Positions 25,673 to 36,531 of a stretch of DNA of 64,000 nucleotides are shown one piece after another. Position numbers and translations under genes: made by a program. The DNA is taken from positions 2,099,001-2,163,000 of the forward strand of contig CP073344.1 of assembly GCA_024397875.1 (NCBI GenBank), written 5' to 3'. The stretch comes from Amphritea atlantica (GTDB lineage: Bacteria; Pseudomonadota; Gammaproteobacteria; Pseudomonadales; Balneatricaceae). Under the pieces are notes generated by a model. That model ran no database searches. It saw only the letters and a program-made list of their open reading frames with translations, and was not told where the DNA came from. The first letter of the stretch is position 1. The number at the start of each line of letters is the position of its first letter.

Positions 25673-28318
25673 TCAGCTAATAGAGCTTAACAGGTTGTTA
25701 GCTTCTGAACGCTGAGCCTCACTCCCCTCACGCACGATCTCTTCCAGGATATCTTTAGCGCCATCCAGATCTTCCATATCCATATAAGCCCGCGCAAGAT
25801 CAAGCTTTGTCTCAACCTCGTCCGCATCCTCGAGCAAGTTCAACCCATCCAGCGAGCCATCCTCATCCTCATCTGCCATATCAAGACTGAGCTCATCGCT
25901 GCCCGCATCATTCAGGAGCATCTCCAGCTCTGAATCGAGCTCTGCATCAAGGTCATGACTAAGCGCCGAGCCATCATCCGACTGTGGAGCGACAAACTCC
26001 TCTTCATCCAGCACAATTTCATCATCTACAGCACCATCAAGCATCGCCTGAAGATCATCATCCAGGTCTGCATCGCTATCAGTGACATCCAGCTCTTCAA
26101 TATCGGTTTCCCCGACACCGGCAAGCAACGCATCAAGCTCTGCATCCGAAGCATCCTCTTCAGCTATTGCACTGCCTTCGTCTTCAACCTCAGCTTCAGC
26201 CAACAGAGCATCAAGATCCTCAAACTCATCCTCAACAGCAGTCTCTTCCGAGTCTTCTACCAGGCCGCTCGCATCGTCCTCTACCAGATCAAGTGCATCT
26301 GACTCGCCCATCAGGTCGAGCGCATCACCCTCTTCTTCGCCTGCGGCCTCGACCTCATCAGCAACATCAACATCAACATCATCAAGACTAAAATCCAGAT
26401 CCATATCGTCGTCCAGACGATCTGCAGACTCCTCCTCTTCGACAACATCGACGCTTGGCTGTATATCAAACTCCAGATCAGTATCCTGATCATCGGCTTC
26501 TGCCGCTACATCCTCAGCAGCGAAAAGCGCTTCAAGACTTTCAGCTTCAGGCTCTTCCGGCTCGTCTGTAAACGCCGCCAGATCATCAGTAGCAGACTCC
26601 TCAGTCAGATCATCCAGATCAAAGGACTCACTGTCCTCTCCCAGGATGGAATCGAGGGCATCATCAACCTGCTCATCTTCTGCTTGTCCCACAGGCTCTG
26701 GATCCGGACCCGGAGGCTCGCCGAAGTCCTCGTCAAATCCAAGATCGAACTCCTGCTCATCAGCATCAGCAGAAGCCGCATCTTCAACTTTATCCAGATC
26801 CATATCCAGGTCGAGATCCAGCTCATCCAGATCAGTTTCTTCCACCACAGCCTCCTGAGAGACCGCTGCAGCTGCAGTTGCTGCAATGACGGTTGCATCA
26901 TCAGCAGAAACATCTGCAACCGCTTCTGGCTGCTCAGCTGCTTTCGCCTGCCCTGGACCATCTGACGCTGACGCATCCTCTTTATTACTCCGGCGCATAA
27001 ACAGCAACGCCAGTAGAAAGGCGATGAGAGCGCCACCAGCAGCACCTATATAAAGGCCAAACTCTTCCAGTAAACTTTTGGGCTTCGCCTGAGACTCAGC
27101 TGCAGGAACAACCTGATTGGCAACCGGCTGCTTCTTCGCAGATTCCAGCTCTGCCTGAAGCTCCGCTAACTGCTGATCTTTCAGCTCCAGCAATCGCTGC
27201 AGACTTTCCATCTGTTGCGCAAGCGCATCAACCCGACTGGAAAGCTCCGTATTCTCGCGCTGAATCTGATCAACACTCTCCAGCGCTGAAGCCAAATCAG
27301 CCTCCAGCTGCCTGTTTTTTTCCAGCAGCGCGGAATCCGCCTGACTTATATTCGTTTCGGCCGCCTGGTCTGATACTGTGCTCGTTTCAGCCTTACTATC
27401 AGGAGAGACTATCTTCAGTTGCCCCTGGGCCGAACTGGCTGCAACCTCCTCACCCTTTTTTTCTGAAGTCGCCTGCTTTTCCGCGTTATCGGCGCTATCA
27501 GCACTACCCATTACTTCTGACTGAGCCGCAGACGTTATACCCTGCTTCCACATTTGAGTTTGTCGCCAGAACTCCTCATTAGCCTGCTTATGACTCAGAG
27601 CCTGAACCTCTTCCAGCGAAGGAAGATCCATAACAACACCAGCTTTCATCTGGTTTACGTTGTTATTGGGAAATGCTTCAGGGTTTTTACGCTGTAACGC
27701 CAGCATCATCTGCGCTTCAGAAACAGTAGCGGCGGGCTTATGCTGCCTGGCTATATCCCACAATGTGTCGTTAACATCCACATATACCTGACCATCAGTC
27801 ATGCGGGTACGGATATTACTGACCGGCGTTTGCGGTGCTATCGGTTTTACTGCTACGGGCGCCGGAGCACTGGCAGCAGACGAACGCGCAGGCTGAACCG
27901 CGGCTGGAGCCGGTGCAGGATCATAGATGGGCGGATCCAGCAACACGGTATATTCACGAACCAGACGACCGCTGGGCCAGTTCACTTCTACCAGAAAGTT
28001 CAGAAACGGCTCTTTCACAGGCGCCGATGATCGCAGAATAATAGTGCCGCGACCCGAGGGCCCTGGTTTCACTTCAAACTTGACGTCGGAGAGAAAGCGT
28101 AATTTGTCTATTCCGGCCAGAGCGAACTCATCGACATTGGCCATTCTTGGCTGAATCTGTTGCGGATCAACGGACCGCATCTCCAAGAGTTGTATCTCTG
28201 CCTGCAGCGGCTCATTCAAGGCTGATGTGATTTTGATTTCACCGAGACCAAGCGCATTTGCATTTGAGGTTCCTAGTGCACCTGCAATTGCCAAACTTAG
28301 GGCTAATTTGCGCAGCAT
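25673..28318 (-). CDS. fimV: FimV/HubP-type polar hub protein
   Basis: An 881-residue inner-membrane protein. In order: signal peptide (residues 1 to about 22), conserved FimV N-terminal domain (LGEIKITSALNEPLQAEIQL), Pro/Ala linker, LysM-like peptidoglycan-binding domain (about 173-240; NDTLWDIARQHKP), coiled coil (about 328-396), one membrane helix (about 421-441; LYIGAAGGALIAFLLALLF), a very long Asp/Glu-rich cytosolic region, and the C-terminal FimV TPR-like motif (LDLARAYMDMEDLDGAKDIL). FimV and HubP organise cell poles, type IV pili and flagella. The acidic half encodes Ser-rich nonsense on the opposite strand, which I ignore. Confidence 0.92.
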   Translation of the reverse strand: MLRKLALSLAIAGALGTSNANALGLGEIKITSALNEPLQAEIQLLEMRSVDPQQIQPRMANVDEFALAGIDKLRFLSDVKFEVKPGPSGRGTIILRSSAPVKEPFLNFLVEVNWPSGRLVREYTVLLDPPIYDPAPAPAAVQPARSSAASAPAPVAVKPIAPQTPVSNIRTRMTDGQVYVDVNDTLWDIARQHKPAATVSEAQMMLALQRKNPEAFPNNNVNQMKAGVVMDLPSLEEVQALSHKQANEEFWRQTQMWKQGITSAAQSEVMGSADSADNAEKQATSEKKGEEVAASSAQGQLKIVSPDSKAETSTVSDQAAETNISQADSALLEKNRQLEADLASALESVDQIQRENTELSSRVDALAQQMESLQRLLELKDQQLAELQAELESAKKQPVANQVVPAAESQAKPKSLLEEFGLYIGAAGGALIAFLLALLFMRRSNKEDASASDGPGQAKAAEQPEAVADVSADDATVIAATAAAAVSQEAVVEETDLDELDLDLDMDLDKVEDAASADADEQEFDLGFDEDFGEPPGPDPEPVGQAEDEQVDDALDSILGEDSESFDLDDLTEESATDDLAAFTDEPEEPEAESLEALFAAEDVAAEADDQDTDLEFDIQPSVDVVEEEESADRLDDDMDLDFSLDDVDVDVADEVEAAGEEEGDALDLMGESDALDLVEDDASGLVEDSEETAVEDEFEDLDALLAEAEVEDEGSAIAEEDASDAELDALLAGVGETDIEELDVTDSDADLDDDLQAMLDGAVDDEIVLDEEEFVAPQSDDGSALSHDLDAELDSELEMLLNDAGSDELSLDMADEDEDGSLDGLNLLEDADEVETKLDLARAYMDMEDLDGAKDILEEIVREGSEAQRSEANNLLSSIS

Positions 28319-28753
28319 ATTTTCGCTTCCTTAATTTCCCCGGGTCCTGAATTCAACAAAAATCGTCAATATTCAGAAAGTTACGTATCCAGTTTTTAAT
28401 GGCCAAAGTATTCATTAAAACCTGCGTTTAATCAACAACCCAGATCGGCCATAAATGGCTAAACTTCAGTATTTAAAACAGCCTTTTACCGAAAGACTGC
28501 TACCCCATACAAAACAAACCAAACAATAAAAAGAAACAAAACCATATTATTCAATATGTTAATGAACAATATTCGAAACAACATCAATGTAAACACAAAC
28601 AAACTACAGAGTCGAATTTGCACTACCTAAGTTGGTGACTGTCCGATATCACGTTACCTGAAACTCTTTATATCGAATTTGTTGACCTGAATCACACCCA
28701 CAAATATAAAAAAACCGGCCTTATCAGCCGGTTATACCTTTCAAAAGCAGAGA
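28319..28753. other. AT-rich spacer between asd and fimV
   Basis: 435 bp without a gene, strongly AT-rich near the fimV side. It should hold the fimV promoter (minus strand) and, at its right end, the asd terminator. I see no conserved ORF; the usg gene found between asd and fimV in Pseudomonas is missing. Confidence 0.6.
28705..28733 (-). terminator. Terminator after asd
   Basis: Stem AACCGGC (28713-28719) / GCCGGTT (28727-28733) followed on the minus strand by a T8 tract. Confidence 0.88.
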
Positions 28754-29866
28754 TTAGCCCTGCAGCAAAATCCGCAGCATACGGCGTAGTGGCTCGGCCG
28801 CACCCCACAACAACTGATCACCAACACTGAATGCATTGAGGAACTCATCACCCAAATTCATCTTACGCAGACGACCGACAGGCACACCCAGAGTACCGGT
28901 AACCTTCGCCGGAGTCAGATCCCGGGCAGTAATATCACGCTCATTCGGCACGACACTGACCCAGTCGTTAGCTTCAGCGATCATCGACTCGATCTCGTCC
29001 ATCGGTACATTTTGCTTCAGCTTAATGGTGAATGCCTGACTATGACAACGCATCGCACCGATACGTACGCAGGTACCATCTATCGGTACCGGATTGTCGC
29101 TCAAGCCAAGAATCTTGTTGGTTTCAGCATAAGCTTTCCACTCCTCCCGGCTCTGACCATTGTCCAGACGGGTATCGATCCACGGGATCAGGGAACCTGC
29201 CAGCGGCACACCAAAATTGTCGGTGGGCATGACATCGGAACGGATTGTCTCAGCAACCTGACGATCAATATCCAGAATCGCACTGGCAGGGTTTGCCAGA
29301 TCAGCAGCAACAGAGTCTTTGATAATACCCATCTGCGAGATCAGCTCACGCATATGACGCGCACCACCGCCGGATGCAGCCTGGTAAGTCATGGAGGTCA
29401 TCCATTCGATCAGCCCCGCATTAAACAGACCTCCCAGCCCCATCAACATGAGAGACACAGTACAGTTGCCACCAACGTAGGTTTTGACACCATTTGCCAG
29501 GCCGTCTTTGATCACGTTCATATTAACCGGATCAAGAACGATAATGGCTTCATCGGCCATACGCAAAGAGGATGCTGCATCGATCCAGTAGCCATCCCAG
29601 CCCGCGTTACGCAGAGCGCCGTAAACCTGTTTCGTGTAGTCACCGCCCTGACAGGAAATAATGGCATCCATCTGCTTGAGTTCATCAATGGATGTTGCAT
29701 CTTTCAGTGCCGGTATATCTTTACCAATATCCGGACCTGGCTGACCTGCCTGGGACGTTGTAAAAAAGACAGGCTCTTCGATATGGTCGAAATCACCCTC
29801 TTCTATCATGCGCTGCATCAGCACGGAACCAACCATTCCGCGCCAACCAACAAAACCTACACGCTT
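28754..29866 (-). CDS. asd: Aspartate-semialdehyde dehydrogenase
   Basis: A 370-residue enzyme reducing aspartyl phosphate to the semialdehyde, the branch point to lysine, threonine, methionine and diaminopimelate. NADP loop [18 protein letters not shown]; catalytic Cys in [30 protein letters not shown]; catalytic His in [13 protein letters not shown] start at the ATG giving MKRVGFVG, with GGTGGA four nt upstream; a TTG five codons earlier is in frame but lacks support. The length and motifs are of the gram-negative type. Confidence 0.95.
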   Translation of the reverse strand, partial: KRVGFVGWRGMVGSVLMQRMIEEGDFDHIEEPVFFTTSQAGQPGPDIGKDIPALKDATSIDELKQMDAIISCQGGDYTKQVYGALRNAGWDGYWIDAASSLRMADEAIIVLDPVNMNVIKDGLANGVKTYVGGNCTVSLMLMGLGGLFNAGLIEWMTSMTYQAASGGGARHMRELISQMGIIKDSVAADLANPASAILDIDRQVAETIRSDVMPTDNFGVPLAGSLIPWIDTRLDNGQSREEWKAYAETNKILGLSDNPVPIDGTCVRIGAMRCHSQAFTIKLKQNVPMDEIESMIAEANDWVSVVPNERDITARDLTPAKVTGTLGVPVGRLRKMNLGDEFLNAFSVGDQLLWGAAEPLRRMLRILLQG

Positions 29867-30061
29867 CATCTGTTCCACCAAAACTATTTGAACCTGCTAA
29901 CAGATTCCTGAGAATAAATACAACAAAGCTGCCACACGAATCTGTAGCAGCCTGTGATGACTCCGGACACTCCGAAGCCCTTCAATTATGCAACAATTTA
30001 GTCACATAGACTATCTGAATCAGACTATTTTATGATCAACCAGCATCATAAAATGCGACTT

Positions 30062-31144
30062 TTACGCCTGCAATGCAGCGATAACCGCATCACCCATCTC
30101 GGTGGTAGACACCTTCTGCATTCCCTCAGACCAGATATCGCCGGTACGCAGATTCTGATCCAGCACCTGACTGACAGCCGCCTCAATACGATCCGCCGGA
30201 GCACCCGCGCCGAGTGAGTATCTCAGCATCATCGCAACCGACAGAATGGTCGCCAGCGGGTTAGCCAGATTCTGTCCGGCAATGTCCGGCGCCGAACCGT
30301 GACAAGGTTCATACATACCCTTGCCATCAACATCCAGCGAAGCGGATGGCAGCATACCGATCGATCCGGTCAGCATTGCCGCAGCATCAGACAGAATATC
30401 ACCGAACATATTACCGGTGACCATGACATCAAACTGCTTCGGCGCACGCACCAGCTGCATCGCTGCGTTATCGACATACATATGGCTGAGCTCAACATCA
30501 GGATACTCTTTAGACAGCTCCTCCATAACCTCACGCCACAATACCGTCACTTCCAGCACGTTAGCCTTATCGACAGAACAGAGTCGCTTATCACGCGCAC
30601 GGGCCGCTTCAAAAGCCACACGACCGATACGACGAATCTCATTTTCGTCGTAAACATAGGTGTTATACCCCTCGCGAACGTTACCCTCTTTCAGGCGCAC
30701 GCCGCGGGGCTGACCGAAATAGATACCGCCGGTCAGTTCACGAACAATCAGTATATCCAGGCCGGACACAACTTCTGGCTTCAGCGTTGAGGCATGGGCC
30801 AGTTGCGGATACAGAATCGCCGGACGCAGGTTACCGAACAACCCCAGACTGGAGCGGATACCCAGCAGGCCTTTTTCCGGGCGGATCTGGAAATCAGGGT
30901 TAGTGTCCCACTTAGGGCCTCCGACAGCCCCCAGCAGAATCGCATCAGCTGCACGAGCGGCGTCGAGCGTTTCTTCCGGCAGCGGCACGCCATGGGCATC
31001 GATTGCCGCACCACCAACCAGAGCCTCACTCAGCTGCAGATCCAGATTATCCTGCTGATTAACCAGTTCCAGCACACGACGCGCCTGCGCGACGATCTCA
31101 GGACCAATACCATCACCAGGTAAAACCAGTACATTTTTAGACAT
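30062..31144 (-). CDS. leuB: 3-isopropylmalate dehydrogenase
   Basis: A 360-residue NAD-dependent beta-decarboxylating dehydrogenase. It opens [57 protein letters not shown] and [20 protein letters not shown] are the substrate and metal segments. Third enzyme of leucine synthesis. It lies 75 bp downstream of leuD with none of the methyltransferase genes that often separate the two in Pseudomonas. Confidence 0.96.
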   Translation of the reverse strand: MSKNVLVLPGDGIGPEIVAQARRVLELVNQQDNLDLQLSEALVGGAAIDAHGVPLPEETLDAARAADAILLGAVGGPKWDTNPDFQIRPEKGLLGIRSSLGLFGNLRPAILYPQLAHASTLKPEVVSGLDILIVRELTGGIYFGQPRGVRLKEGNVREGYNTYVYDENEIRRIGRVAFEAARARDKRLCSVDKANVLEVTVLWREVMEELSKEYPDVELSHMYVDNAAMQLVRAPKQFDVMVTGNMFGDILSDAAAMLTGSIGMLPSASLDVDGKGMYEPCHGSAPDIAGQNLANPLATILSVAMMLRYSLGAGAPADRIEAAVSQVLDQNLRTGDIWSEGMQKVSTTEMGDAVIAALQA

Positions 31145-31219
31145 TATTCTCGTTCCTTAATCCCAGCTGCAAAGCCTGCTCTGCAGCCTTAAATTCGTTC
31201 ATTTGATACTGATAAAGCC

Positions 31220-31867
31220 TTACTTAATGGCGCCGAACAACCAGGGGGCCTGCTGACGGCGGCGCTCTTCATAGGCGCGAATATCGGCTTCATTCTGCAA
31301 CGTGATACCGATATCATCCAGACCATTTATCAGGCAGTGCTTACGAAAACCATCAATGCTGAAGGTCATCTCCTCACCGGATGGGGTGATCACCAGTTGC
31401 CGCTCCAGATCGATACTCAACTGATATCCCTCAGTTTCAGCCACCTCTGCGAACAACTGATCGATCTGCTCATCACGCAATACAATCGGCAACAAGCCAT
31501 TCTTAAAGCAGTTATTGTAGAAAATCTCAGCAAAACTTGGCGCGATCACACAACGAAAACCGTAATCATCCAGCGCCCAGGGCGCATGTTCACGGCTGGA
31601 TCCGCAACCGAAGTTTTCCCGTGCCAGCAGAATGCTTGCGCCCTGATAGCGGGGCTGATTCAATACAAACTCCGTATTCAACGGACGCCCTTCACAAGAC
31701 TGATCCGGCTGACCTTCATCCAGATAACGCAGCTCATCAAACAGGTTTTTACCAAACCCGGAACGCTTGATCGACTTCAGAAACTGCTTAGGAATGATCA
31801 TATCGGTATCGACATTAGCCCGATCCAGCGGTGCAGCGATACCTGTGTGCAATGTAAACTTATTCAT
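31220..31867 (-). CDS. leuD: 3-isopropylmalate dehydratase small subunit
   Basis: A 215-residue swivel subunit partnering LeuC. It has [34 protein letters not shown], and [12 protein letters not shown]. The complex isomerises 2- to 3-isopropylmalate. It follows leuC after 20 bp. Confidence 0.96.
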   Translation of the reverse strand: MNKFTLHTGIAAPLDRANVDTDMIIPKQFLKSIKRSGFGKNLFDELRYLDEGQPDQSCEGRPLNTEFVLNQPRYQGASILLARENFGCGSSREHAPWALDDYGFRCVIAPSFAEIFYNNCFKNGLLPIVLRDEQIDQLFAEVAETEGYQLSIDLERQLVITPSGEEMTFSIDGFRKHCLINGLDDIGITLQNEADIRAYEERRRQQAPWLFGAIK

Positions 31868-31887
31868 CTCGCTCTCCCGATACCTTA

Positions 31888-33303
31888 TTAAATCAACTCA
31901 CGTACATCGATGAAGTGGCCGGTCACGGCTGCCGCAGCAGCCATTGCCGGACTCACCAGATGGGTACGGCCACCGAAGCCCTGACGACCCTCGAAGTTAC
32001 GGTTAGAGGTGGATGCACAGTGCTCACCATTACCCAGCTTATCCGGGTTCATCGCCAGACACATCGAACAACCCGGCTCGCGCCATTCAAGTCCGGCCTC
32101 AATAAAGATCTTGTCCAGCCCTTCCTGCTCCGCCTGAGCTTTTACCAGACCAGAACCCGGCACAACCAAAGCCTGAATAATGTTATCCGCCACTTTGCGC
32201 CCTTTAACGACTTTGGCTGCGTCACGCAGGTCTTCGATACGGGAGTTAGTGCAGGAGCCGATAAAAATGCGGTCCAGTTTAATATCGGTAATCTTCTGAT
32301 CCGCAGCCAGCCCCATATACTTGAGCGCACGGTTAATGCCATCGACCTTAACCGGATCTTTCTCTTTGTCCGGATTCGGCACCTGTCCCGACACCCCAAC
32401 AACCATTTCAGGAGAAGTTCCCCAGGTCACCTGTGGTTCGATATCTTCGGCATGAATCTCTACCACGGCATCAAACTCAGCATCGGTATCAGAGGTCAGA
32501 TCGCGCCATTCAGCAACAGCAGCGTTCCAGTGCTCGCCTTTAGGCGCGAAAGGACGACCGTCAAAGTAATCGATAGTGGTCTGATCAACCGCCACCAGGC
32601 CGACCCGCGCACCGGCTTCAATCGCCATATTACAAACGGTCATACGACCTTCCATCGACATATTACGGAACACATCACCACCGAATTCGATAGCGTAGCC
32701 CGTGCCACCTGCGGTACCTATTACACCGATCACATGCAGCACTACATCTTTTGGTGTCACACCGATACCCAGCTCACCATCCACCCGCACCAGCATATTC
32801 TGCATCTTCTTGGTAATCAGACACTGAGTCGCCAGTACATGCTCAACTTCTGAAGTACCGATGCCGTGGGCCAGCGCTCCCAACGCTCCCAGAGTCGCGG
32901 TATGGGAGTCGCCACAGACAGCCGTGCTGCCCGGCAGTATAGCGCCCTGCTCAGGGGCCATAACATGAACGATACCCTGACGGTGATCATTCATCTTGAA
33001 TTCCAGAATGCCAAACTCATCGCAGTTGGCATCCAGAGTTTTAACCTGAATTTTAGACACCGGATCGACGATCAGATCCACACCGCCGGAACGCTCCGTT
33101 GTAGGTACATTGTGGTCCGGTGTAGCAATATTGGCATCAATGCGCCATGGCTTGCGTCCCGCCAGTCTCAGCCCTTCAAATGCCTGAGGCGAGGTAACCT
33201 CATGCAGCACCTGACGATCGATATAGATCAGCGAACTTCCATCTTCGTTGGTTCGCACCAGATGCGAATCAAACAGTTTGTCATATAACGTTTTTCCAGC
33301 CAT
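31888..33303 (-). CDS. leuC: 3-isopropylmalate dehydratase large subunit
   Basis: A 471-residue aconitase-fold subunit with the [4Fe-4S] cysteines in [13 protein letters not shown] and [13 protein letters not shown], and [20 protein letters not shown]. The N-terminus [15 protein letters not shown] is typical. First gene of leuCDB. The 167-bp spacer to the divergent LysR gene carries two dyad sites that may control it. Confidence 0.96.
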   Translation of the reverse strand: MAGKTLYDKLFDSHLVRTNEDGSSLIYIDRQVLHEVTSPQAFEGLRLAGRKPWRIDANIATPDHNVPTTERSGGVDLIVDPVSKIQVKTLDANCDEFGILEFKMNDHRQGIVHVMAPEQGAILPGSTAVCGDSHTATLGALGALAHGIGTSEVEHVLATQCLITKKMQNMLVRVDGELGIGVTPKDVVLHVIGVIGTAGGTGYAIEFGGDVFRNMSMEGRMTVCNMAIEAGARVGLVAVDQTTIDYFDGRPFAPKGEHWNAAVAEWRDLTSDTDAEFDAVVEIHAEDIEPQVTWGTSPEMVVGVSGQVPNPDKEKDPVKVDGINRALKYMGLAADQKITDIKLDRIFIGSCTNSRIEDLRDAAKVVKGRKVADNIIQALVVPGSGLVKAQAEQEGLDKIFIEAGLEWREPGCSMCLAMNPDKLGNGEHCASTSNRNFEGRQGFGGRTHLVSPAMAAAAAVTGHFIDVRELI

Positions 33304-33419
33304 GGGTTATTACCTCACTGTATCTTCTTAACCGGCGTTGTGGTCTGCCAGCCTTTATATATGCAGCAATCCTAGTGCACGCATTACCAGAAAACAAATT
33401 CATAATTTTTATGCTTTGC

Positions 33420-33446
33420 ATTCCTATCTGGAATAGATAGACTATT
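33420..33446. promoter_or_regulatory. Two overlapping LysR-type dyads between leuC and the lysR gene
   Basis: ATTCC-TATCT-GGAAT (33420-33434) is a perfect 15-bp dyad and contains the T-N11-A pattern of LysR-type sites. It overlaps a second perfect dyad, AATAG-ATAGA-CTATT (33432-33446). They end 24 bp before the regulator's ATG, a usual place for autoregulation. Binding by that regulator is inferred. Confidence 0.6.
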
Positions 33447-33470
33447 CGCAACAGAAACTGGACAGACCCT

Positions 33471-34352
33471 ATGGATACTAATGCACTACAGGCCTTTGTA
33501 GCGGTTGCAGAAACCGGCTCCTTTTCCCGGGCGGCAGAGAAACTCTTCCTGACCCAGTCAGCGATGAGCAAACGTATTCTGATACTGGAACAACAACTGA
33601 ACAGCCGCTTGTTTGATCGCATCGGCCGTACAGTCGGGCTGACAGAAGCCGGCCATGAACTGCTGCCCCGGGCCAACCGTATATTACTGGAACTTGAAGA
33701 TGCCCGCCGCTCGCTGAGCAATCTCAGCGGCGAGGTCAGCGGCACACTCTCGGTAGCGGCCAGTCACCATATAAGCCTGCACCGTCTGCCGCCGATACTG
33801 CGACAATACATCCGCGAATTTCCGCAGGTAAAGCTGGACCTGCGCTTTGATGAGTCAGAGATTGCTTACGACAATGTCCTTAAAGGCAATCTAGAGATCG
33901 CGCTGATCACCCTCGCTCCCCATCCGGCCCCCAGTATCCATTCAAAGGCGATCTGGAGCGATAAGCTCAACTATGTCGTGGCAACCGATCATCCACTGGC
34001 CTCGCTTAAACGGGTAACGCTGGAACAACTGTGCGATTATCCGGCGATACTGTCAGGCAGCGCCACATTCACCCGTCAGTTGGCCAATCTGCAATTTTCA
34101 CAACTGGGATTGCAACCCGATACCACAATGTCCACAAACTATCTGGACACTATCAGGATGATGGTGGAGATCGGTCTGGGCTGGTCCCTGTTACCGGAAA
34201 CCATGACCGAAAACAGCCTAAGCATTCTCAACGTGGATGTCCCCCCTGTGACCCGGGAGCTGGGATATATCATCCATAAAGACCGCACACTGAGTAATGC
34301 TGCCCGCCACTTTATACACCTTTTGGAGCAGGCGGCAGAAAAGGGTTCATAA
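33471..34352 (+). CDS. LysR-family regulator divergent from leuCDB
   Basis: A 293-residue LysR protein. N-terminal winged helix: MDTNALQAFVAVAETGSFSR, then AAEKLFLTQSAMSKRILILE; the effector domain starts near residue 90 (GTLSVAASHHISLHRLPPIL). LysR genes divergent from leuC are common in Pseudomonas, and control of leuCDB is the simplest reading. It is followed after 50 bp by phaE on the same strand, so read-through is possible, but I see no direct evidence of a link to PHA. Confidence 0.87.
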   Translation: MDTNALQAFVAVAETGSFSRAAEKLFLTQSAMSKRILILEQQLNSRLFDRIGRTVGLTEAGHELLPRANRILLELEDARRSLSNLSGEVSGTLSVAASHHISLHRLPPILRQYIREFPQVKLDLRFDESEIAYDNVLKGNLEIALITLAPHPAPSIHSKAIWSDKLNYVVATDHPLASLKRVTLEQLCDYPAILSGSATFTRQLANLQFSQLGLQPDTTMSTNYLDTIRMMVEIGLGWSLLPETMTENSLSILNVDVPPVTRELGYIIHKDRTLSNAARHFIHLLEQAAEKGS

Positions 34353-34402
34353 TCTTCATCCGCTTCATTAATATGTTAAGACAGATAACCTTTTAGGGAC
34401 TG

Positions 34403-35329
34403 ATGATGACTCAAAGCTCTGCTAGCGGCACTGACAACTGGCTTCAGGAACAGCTACAACGCTGGCAGGAGATGGCGGAACAACTCACGCAGAGTAAACC
34501 TGAGCAGTGGCAGCAGTTTCTCGACAGTTTTCAGCACGGGGCGGTGACTGATTTCAGCGATCAGCAGGCCAACCTGATGCGACTGGTCAAATCTCAGACA
34601 GAACAGTTCAGCCATTTCGCCGAATCACTCCGTGATAAACACAGCGACACCCTCAGTACCGATCAGTTAGTTGATCAGATGCAAAGCTATATGCAGCAGC
34701 AATGCAACGAACTGCTCAGCCAGCAATGGAATCTGCCGGAGCCTTTTGCCGCACTGATGAAAGACGCACTGCTGAAGCCCGACGCAATTTCCCGGGCCCC
34801 CTTACGGGAATTACTGGAGCAACTGGCAAAATCCCCGGAAATCGGCACTGGTTCTTACAGTCCGGCACAGGTACGCTCACTGTCTCAGGCGATGATCGAT
34901 TATCAGGACGCACTGGCAGATTACCTGCAACAATACGAGCAGATTTTCAACCGGACCGGAGCAGACCTGAAGCAACTGCTGGAGCAGCAGACTGCTGATA
35001 TCGACAGTGTTAAAGTGCTGCAAAACCTATGGATCGAGTGTTATGAAAAAGCCTATCGGGATACGGTCTTTACCGACCAGTATCAGGCCTGTCATGGGCG
35101 AATCAGCAACAGCCTTAACCGGGTTCGTAAACTGGCATTCGACAGCCGCGACAAAAAGCTCAAAGAGTTTGGTCTGGTCACCCGAGAAGAGCTGGACAGC
35201 ACCATCCGTCAACAGCATAAGCTGCGTAAACAACTGCGTCGACAGCAACAGGAGATCGAAGAGTTAAAAACGATCATCACATCGATCCAGATGCAACAGA
35301 ACAGTCCAAAACGCAATAGCCGGGAGTAA
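34403..35329 (+). CDS. phaE: Class III PHA synthase subunit PhaE
   Basis: A 308-residue mostly helical, Gln-rich protein (QLQRWQEMAEQLTQSKPEQW). It has the PhaE-type stretch LQNLWIECYEKAYRDTVFTD and a C-terminal coiled coil (REELDSTIRQQHKLRKQLRR). It has no catalytic residues; in class III enzymes it forms the active complex with PhaC. Two adjacent ATGs are possible; the second (34406) has better Shine-Dalgarno spacing (AGGGA, 6 nt). The stop is 6 bp before phaC. Confidence 0.88.
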   Translation: MMTQSSASGTDNWLQEQLQRWQEMAEQLTQSKPEQWQQFLDSFQHGAVTDFSDQQANLMRLVKSQTEQFSHFAESLRDKHSDTLSTDQLVDQMQSYMQQQCNELLSQQWNLPEPFAALMKDALLKPDAISRAPLRELLEQLAKSPEIGTGSYSPAQVRSLSQAMIDYQDALADYLQQYEQIFNRTGADLKQLLEQQTADIDSVKVLQNLWIECYEKAYRDTVFTDQYQACHGRISNSLNRVRKLAFDSRDKKLKEFGLVTREELDSTIRQQHKLRKQLRRQQQEIEELKTIITSIQMQQNSPKRNSRE

Positions 35330-35335
35330 CACTGA

Positions 35336-36409
35336 ATGAGTGGATTTAAATTCAGTCCGGACAAGATCGCTTCCGAACTGGGTCAGTTCAGTGAACAACT
35401 GATGCAGAGCTTCAGTACCCTGCAGCAGCTCGATGAAGTCAGCGTTGGCCTGACCCCCAAAGAGGTCATCTATCGTGAAGATAAACTTCAACTATTCCGC
35501 TATCAAAGTGAGAAAACACCCGGCCGGAAGCGTTGCAAAACCCCGCTACTGATCTGCTACGCCCTGGTTAACCGTCCCTATATGGTTGATCTTGATCAGG
35601 AACGCTCATTTGTAAAACGGCTACTGGAGCTGGGGCTGGATATCTATCTGATCGACTGGGGCTACCCCGATGCTGCTGACCGGTATCTCGATATGGATGA
35701 TTATATCAACGGCTATATCGGCAACTGCGTTAATCAGGTGTTAGAAGATTCCGGCCACGATCAGCTCAACCTGTTGGGGATCTGTCAGGGCGGCACTCTG
35801 AGCCTCTGCTATACCACCCTCAACCCGGATAACGTTAAAAACCTGGTCACCATGGTTACCCCGGTGGATTTTAAAACCCCGGATAATATGCTCAGCCATC
35901 TGGCCCAGCAGATCGATATCGATCTGGCGGTTGAAACCTACGGCAACATCCCCGGCGCGATGCTCAATGATGCCTACAATGCCCTGATGCCGATGCGCCT
36001 GGGGCTGCAGAAAAACCTCAACCTGCCGCGACAGCTTAAAGACCAGGCCTCAGCGCTGAGTTTTCTGCGCATGGAAAAATGGATCTATGACAGCCCGGAC
36101 CAGGCCGGTGAGATGTTCCGCCAGTTTCTGACTACTTTCTTTAAAGACAACGGCTTTATCAACAATTCAGTTGCCGTTGACGACCGCCCGGTCGACCTTA
36201 AACGAATAACACAACCACTGCTCAACGTTTATGGTCGCTCTGACCACCTGGTTCCCCCATCGGCTTCCCAGGCCCTATCAGGCATGACCAACAGCCGTGA
36301 ATACTCAGAGTATGAAGTTGCGTCCGGACATATCGGCGTCTTCGTTTCGGCAAAATCACAAACCGAGGTCGCCCCGGCCATTGCTGACTGGCTAAAACAG
36401 CATGAATAG
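35336..36409 (+). CDS. phaC: Class III PHA synthase subunit PhaC
   Basis: A 357-residue alpha/beta-hydrolase polymerase. The lipase-like box LLGICQGGTLS holds the nucleophile C150; D303 in YGRSDHLVP and H332 in ASGHIGVF complete the triad. The short length (class I/II enzymes are about 560-600 residues) and the PhaE partner identify class III. It polymerises 3-hydroxyacyl-CoA to storage polyester. The granule repressor phaR lies 6 kb away, on the other side of speD and the arsenite oxidase genes; phaA, phaB and phasin genes are not in the window. Confidence 0.95.
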   Translation: MSGFKFSPDKIASELGQFSEQLMQSFSTLQQLDEVSVGLTPKEVIYREDKLQLFRYQSEKTPGRKRCKTPLLICYALVNRPYMVDLDQERSFVKRLLELGLDIYLIDWGYPDAADRYLDMDDYINGYIGNCVNQVLEDSGHDQLNLLGICQGGTLSLCYTTLNPDNVKNLVTMVTPVDFKTPDNMLSHLAQQIDIDLAVETYGNIPGAMLNDAYNALMPMRLGLQKNLNLPRQLKDQASALSFLRMEKWIYDSPDQAGEMFRQFLTTFFKDNGFINNSVAVDDRPVDLKRITQPLLNVYGRSDHLVPPSASQALSGMTNSREYSEYEVASGHIGVFVSAKSQTEVAPAIADWLKQHE

Positions 36410-36492
36410 CGCCGCACAATAACCGGATAATTTAAAAATTTACTTTTTTCCGCTGGGTTTCTCATCTAAAATCCGCCCTTTCTTTTGTCGTT

Positions 36493-36514
36493 AACCAAAA
36501 ACCGTTTGGTTTTT
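36493..36514 (+). promoter_or_regulatory. Hairpin in the speD leader
   Basis: AAAAACC (36497-36503) can pair with GGTTTTT (36508-36514); an alternative fold pairs AACCAAA (36493-36499) with TTTGGTT (36505-36511). It ends 17 bp before the TTG start. It could be a weak terminator for phaC or a leader structure controlling speD. Confidence 0.4.
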
Positions 36515-36531
36515 AGCCGGAGTTTACGAAG

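Noticed and set aside
26082..26858. Serine-rich plus-strand frames opposite fimV
   Set aside because: They are the complement of Asp/Glu codons of the acidic FimV region, an expected artefact.
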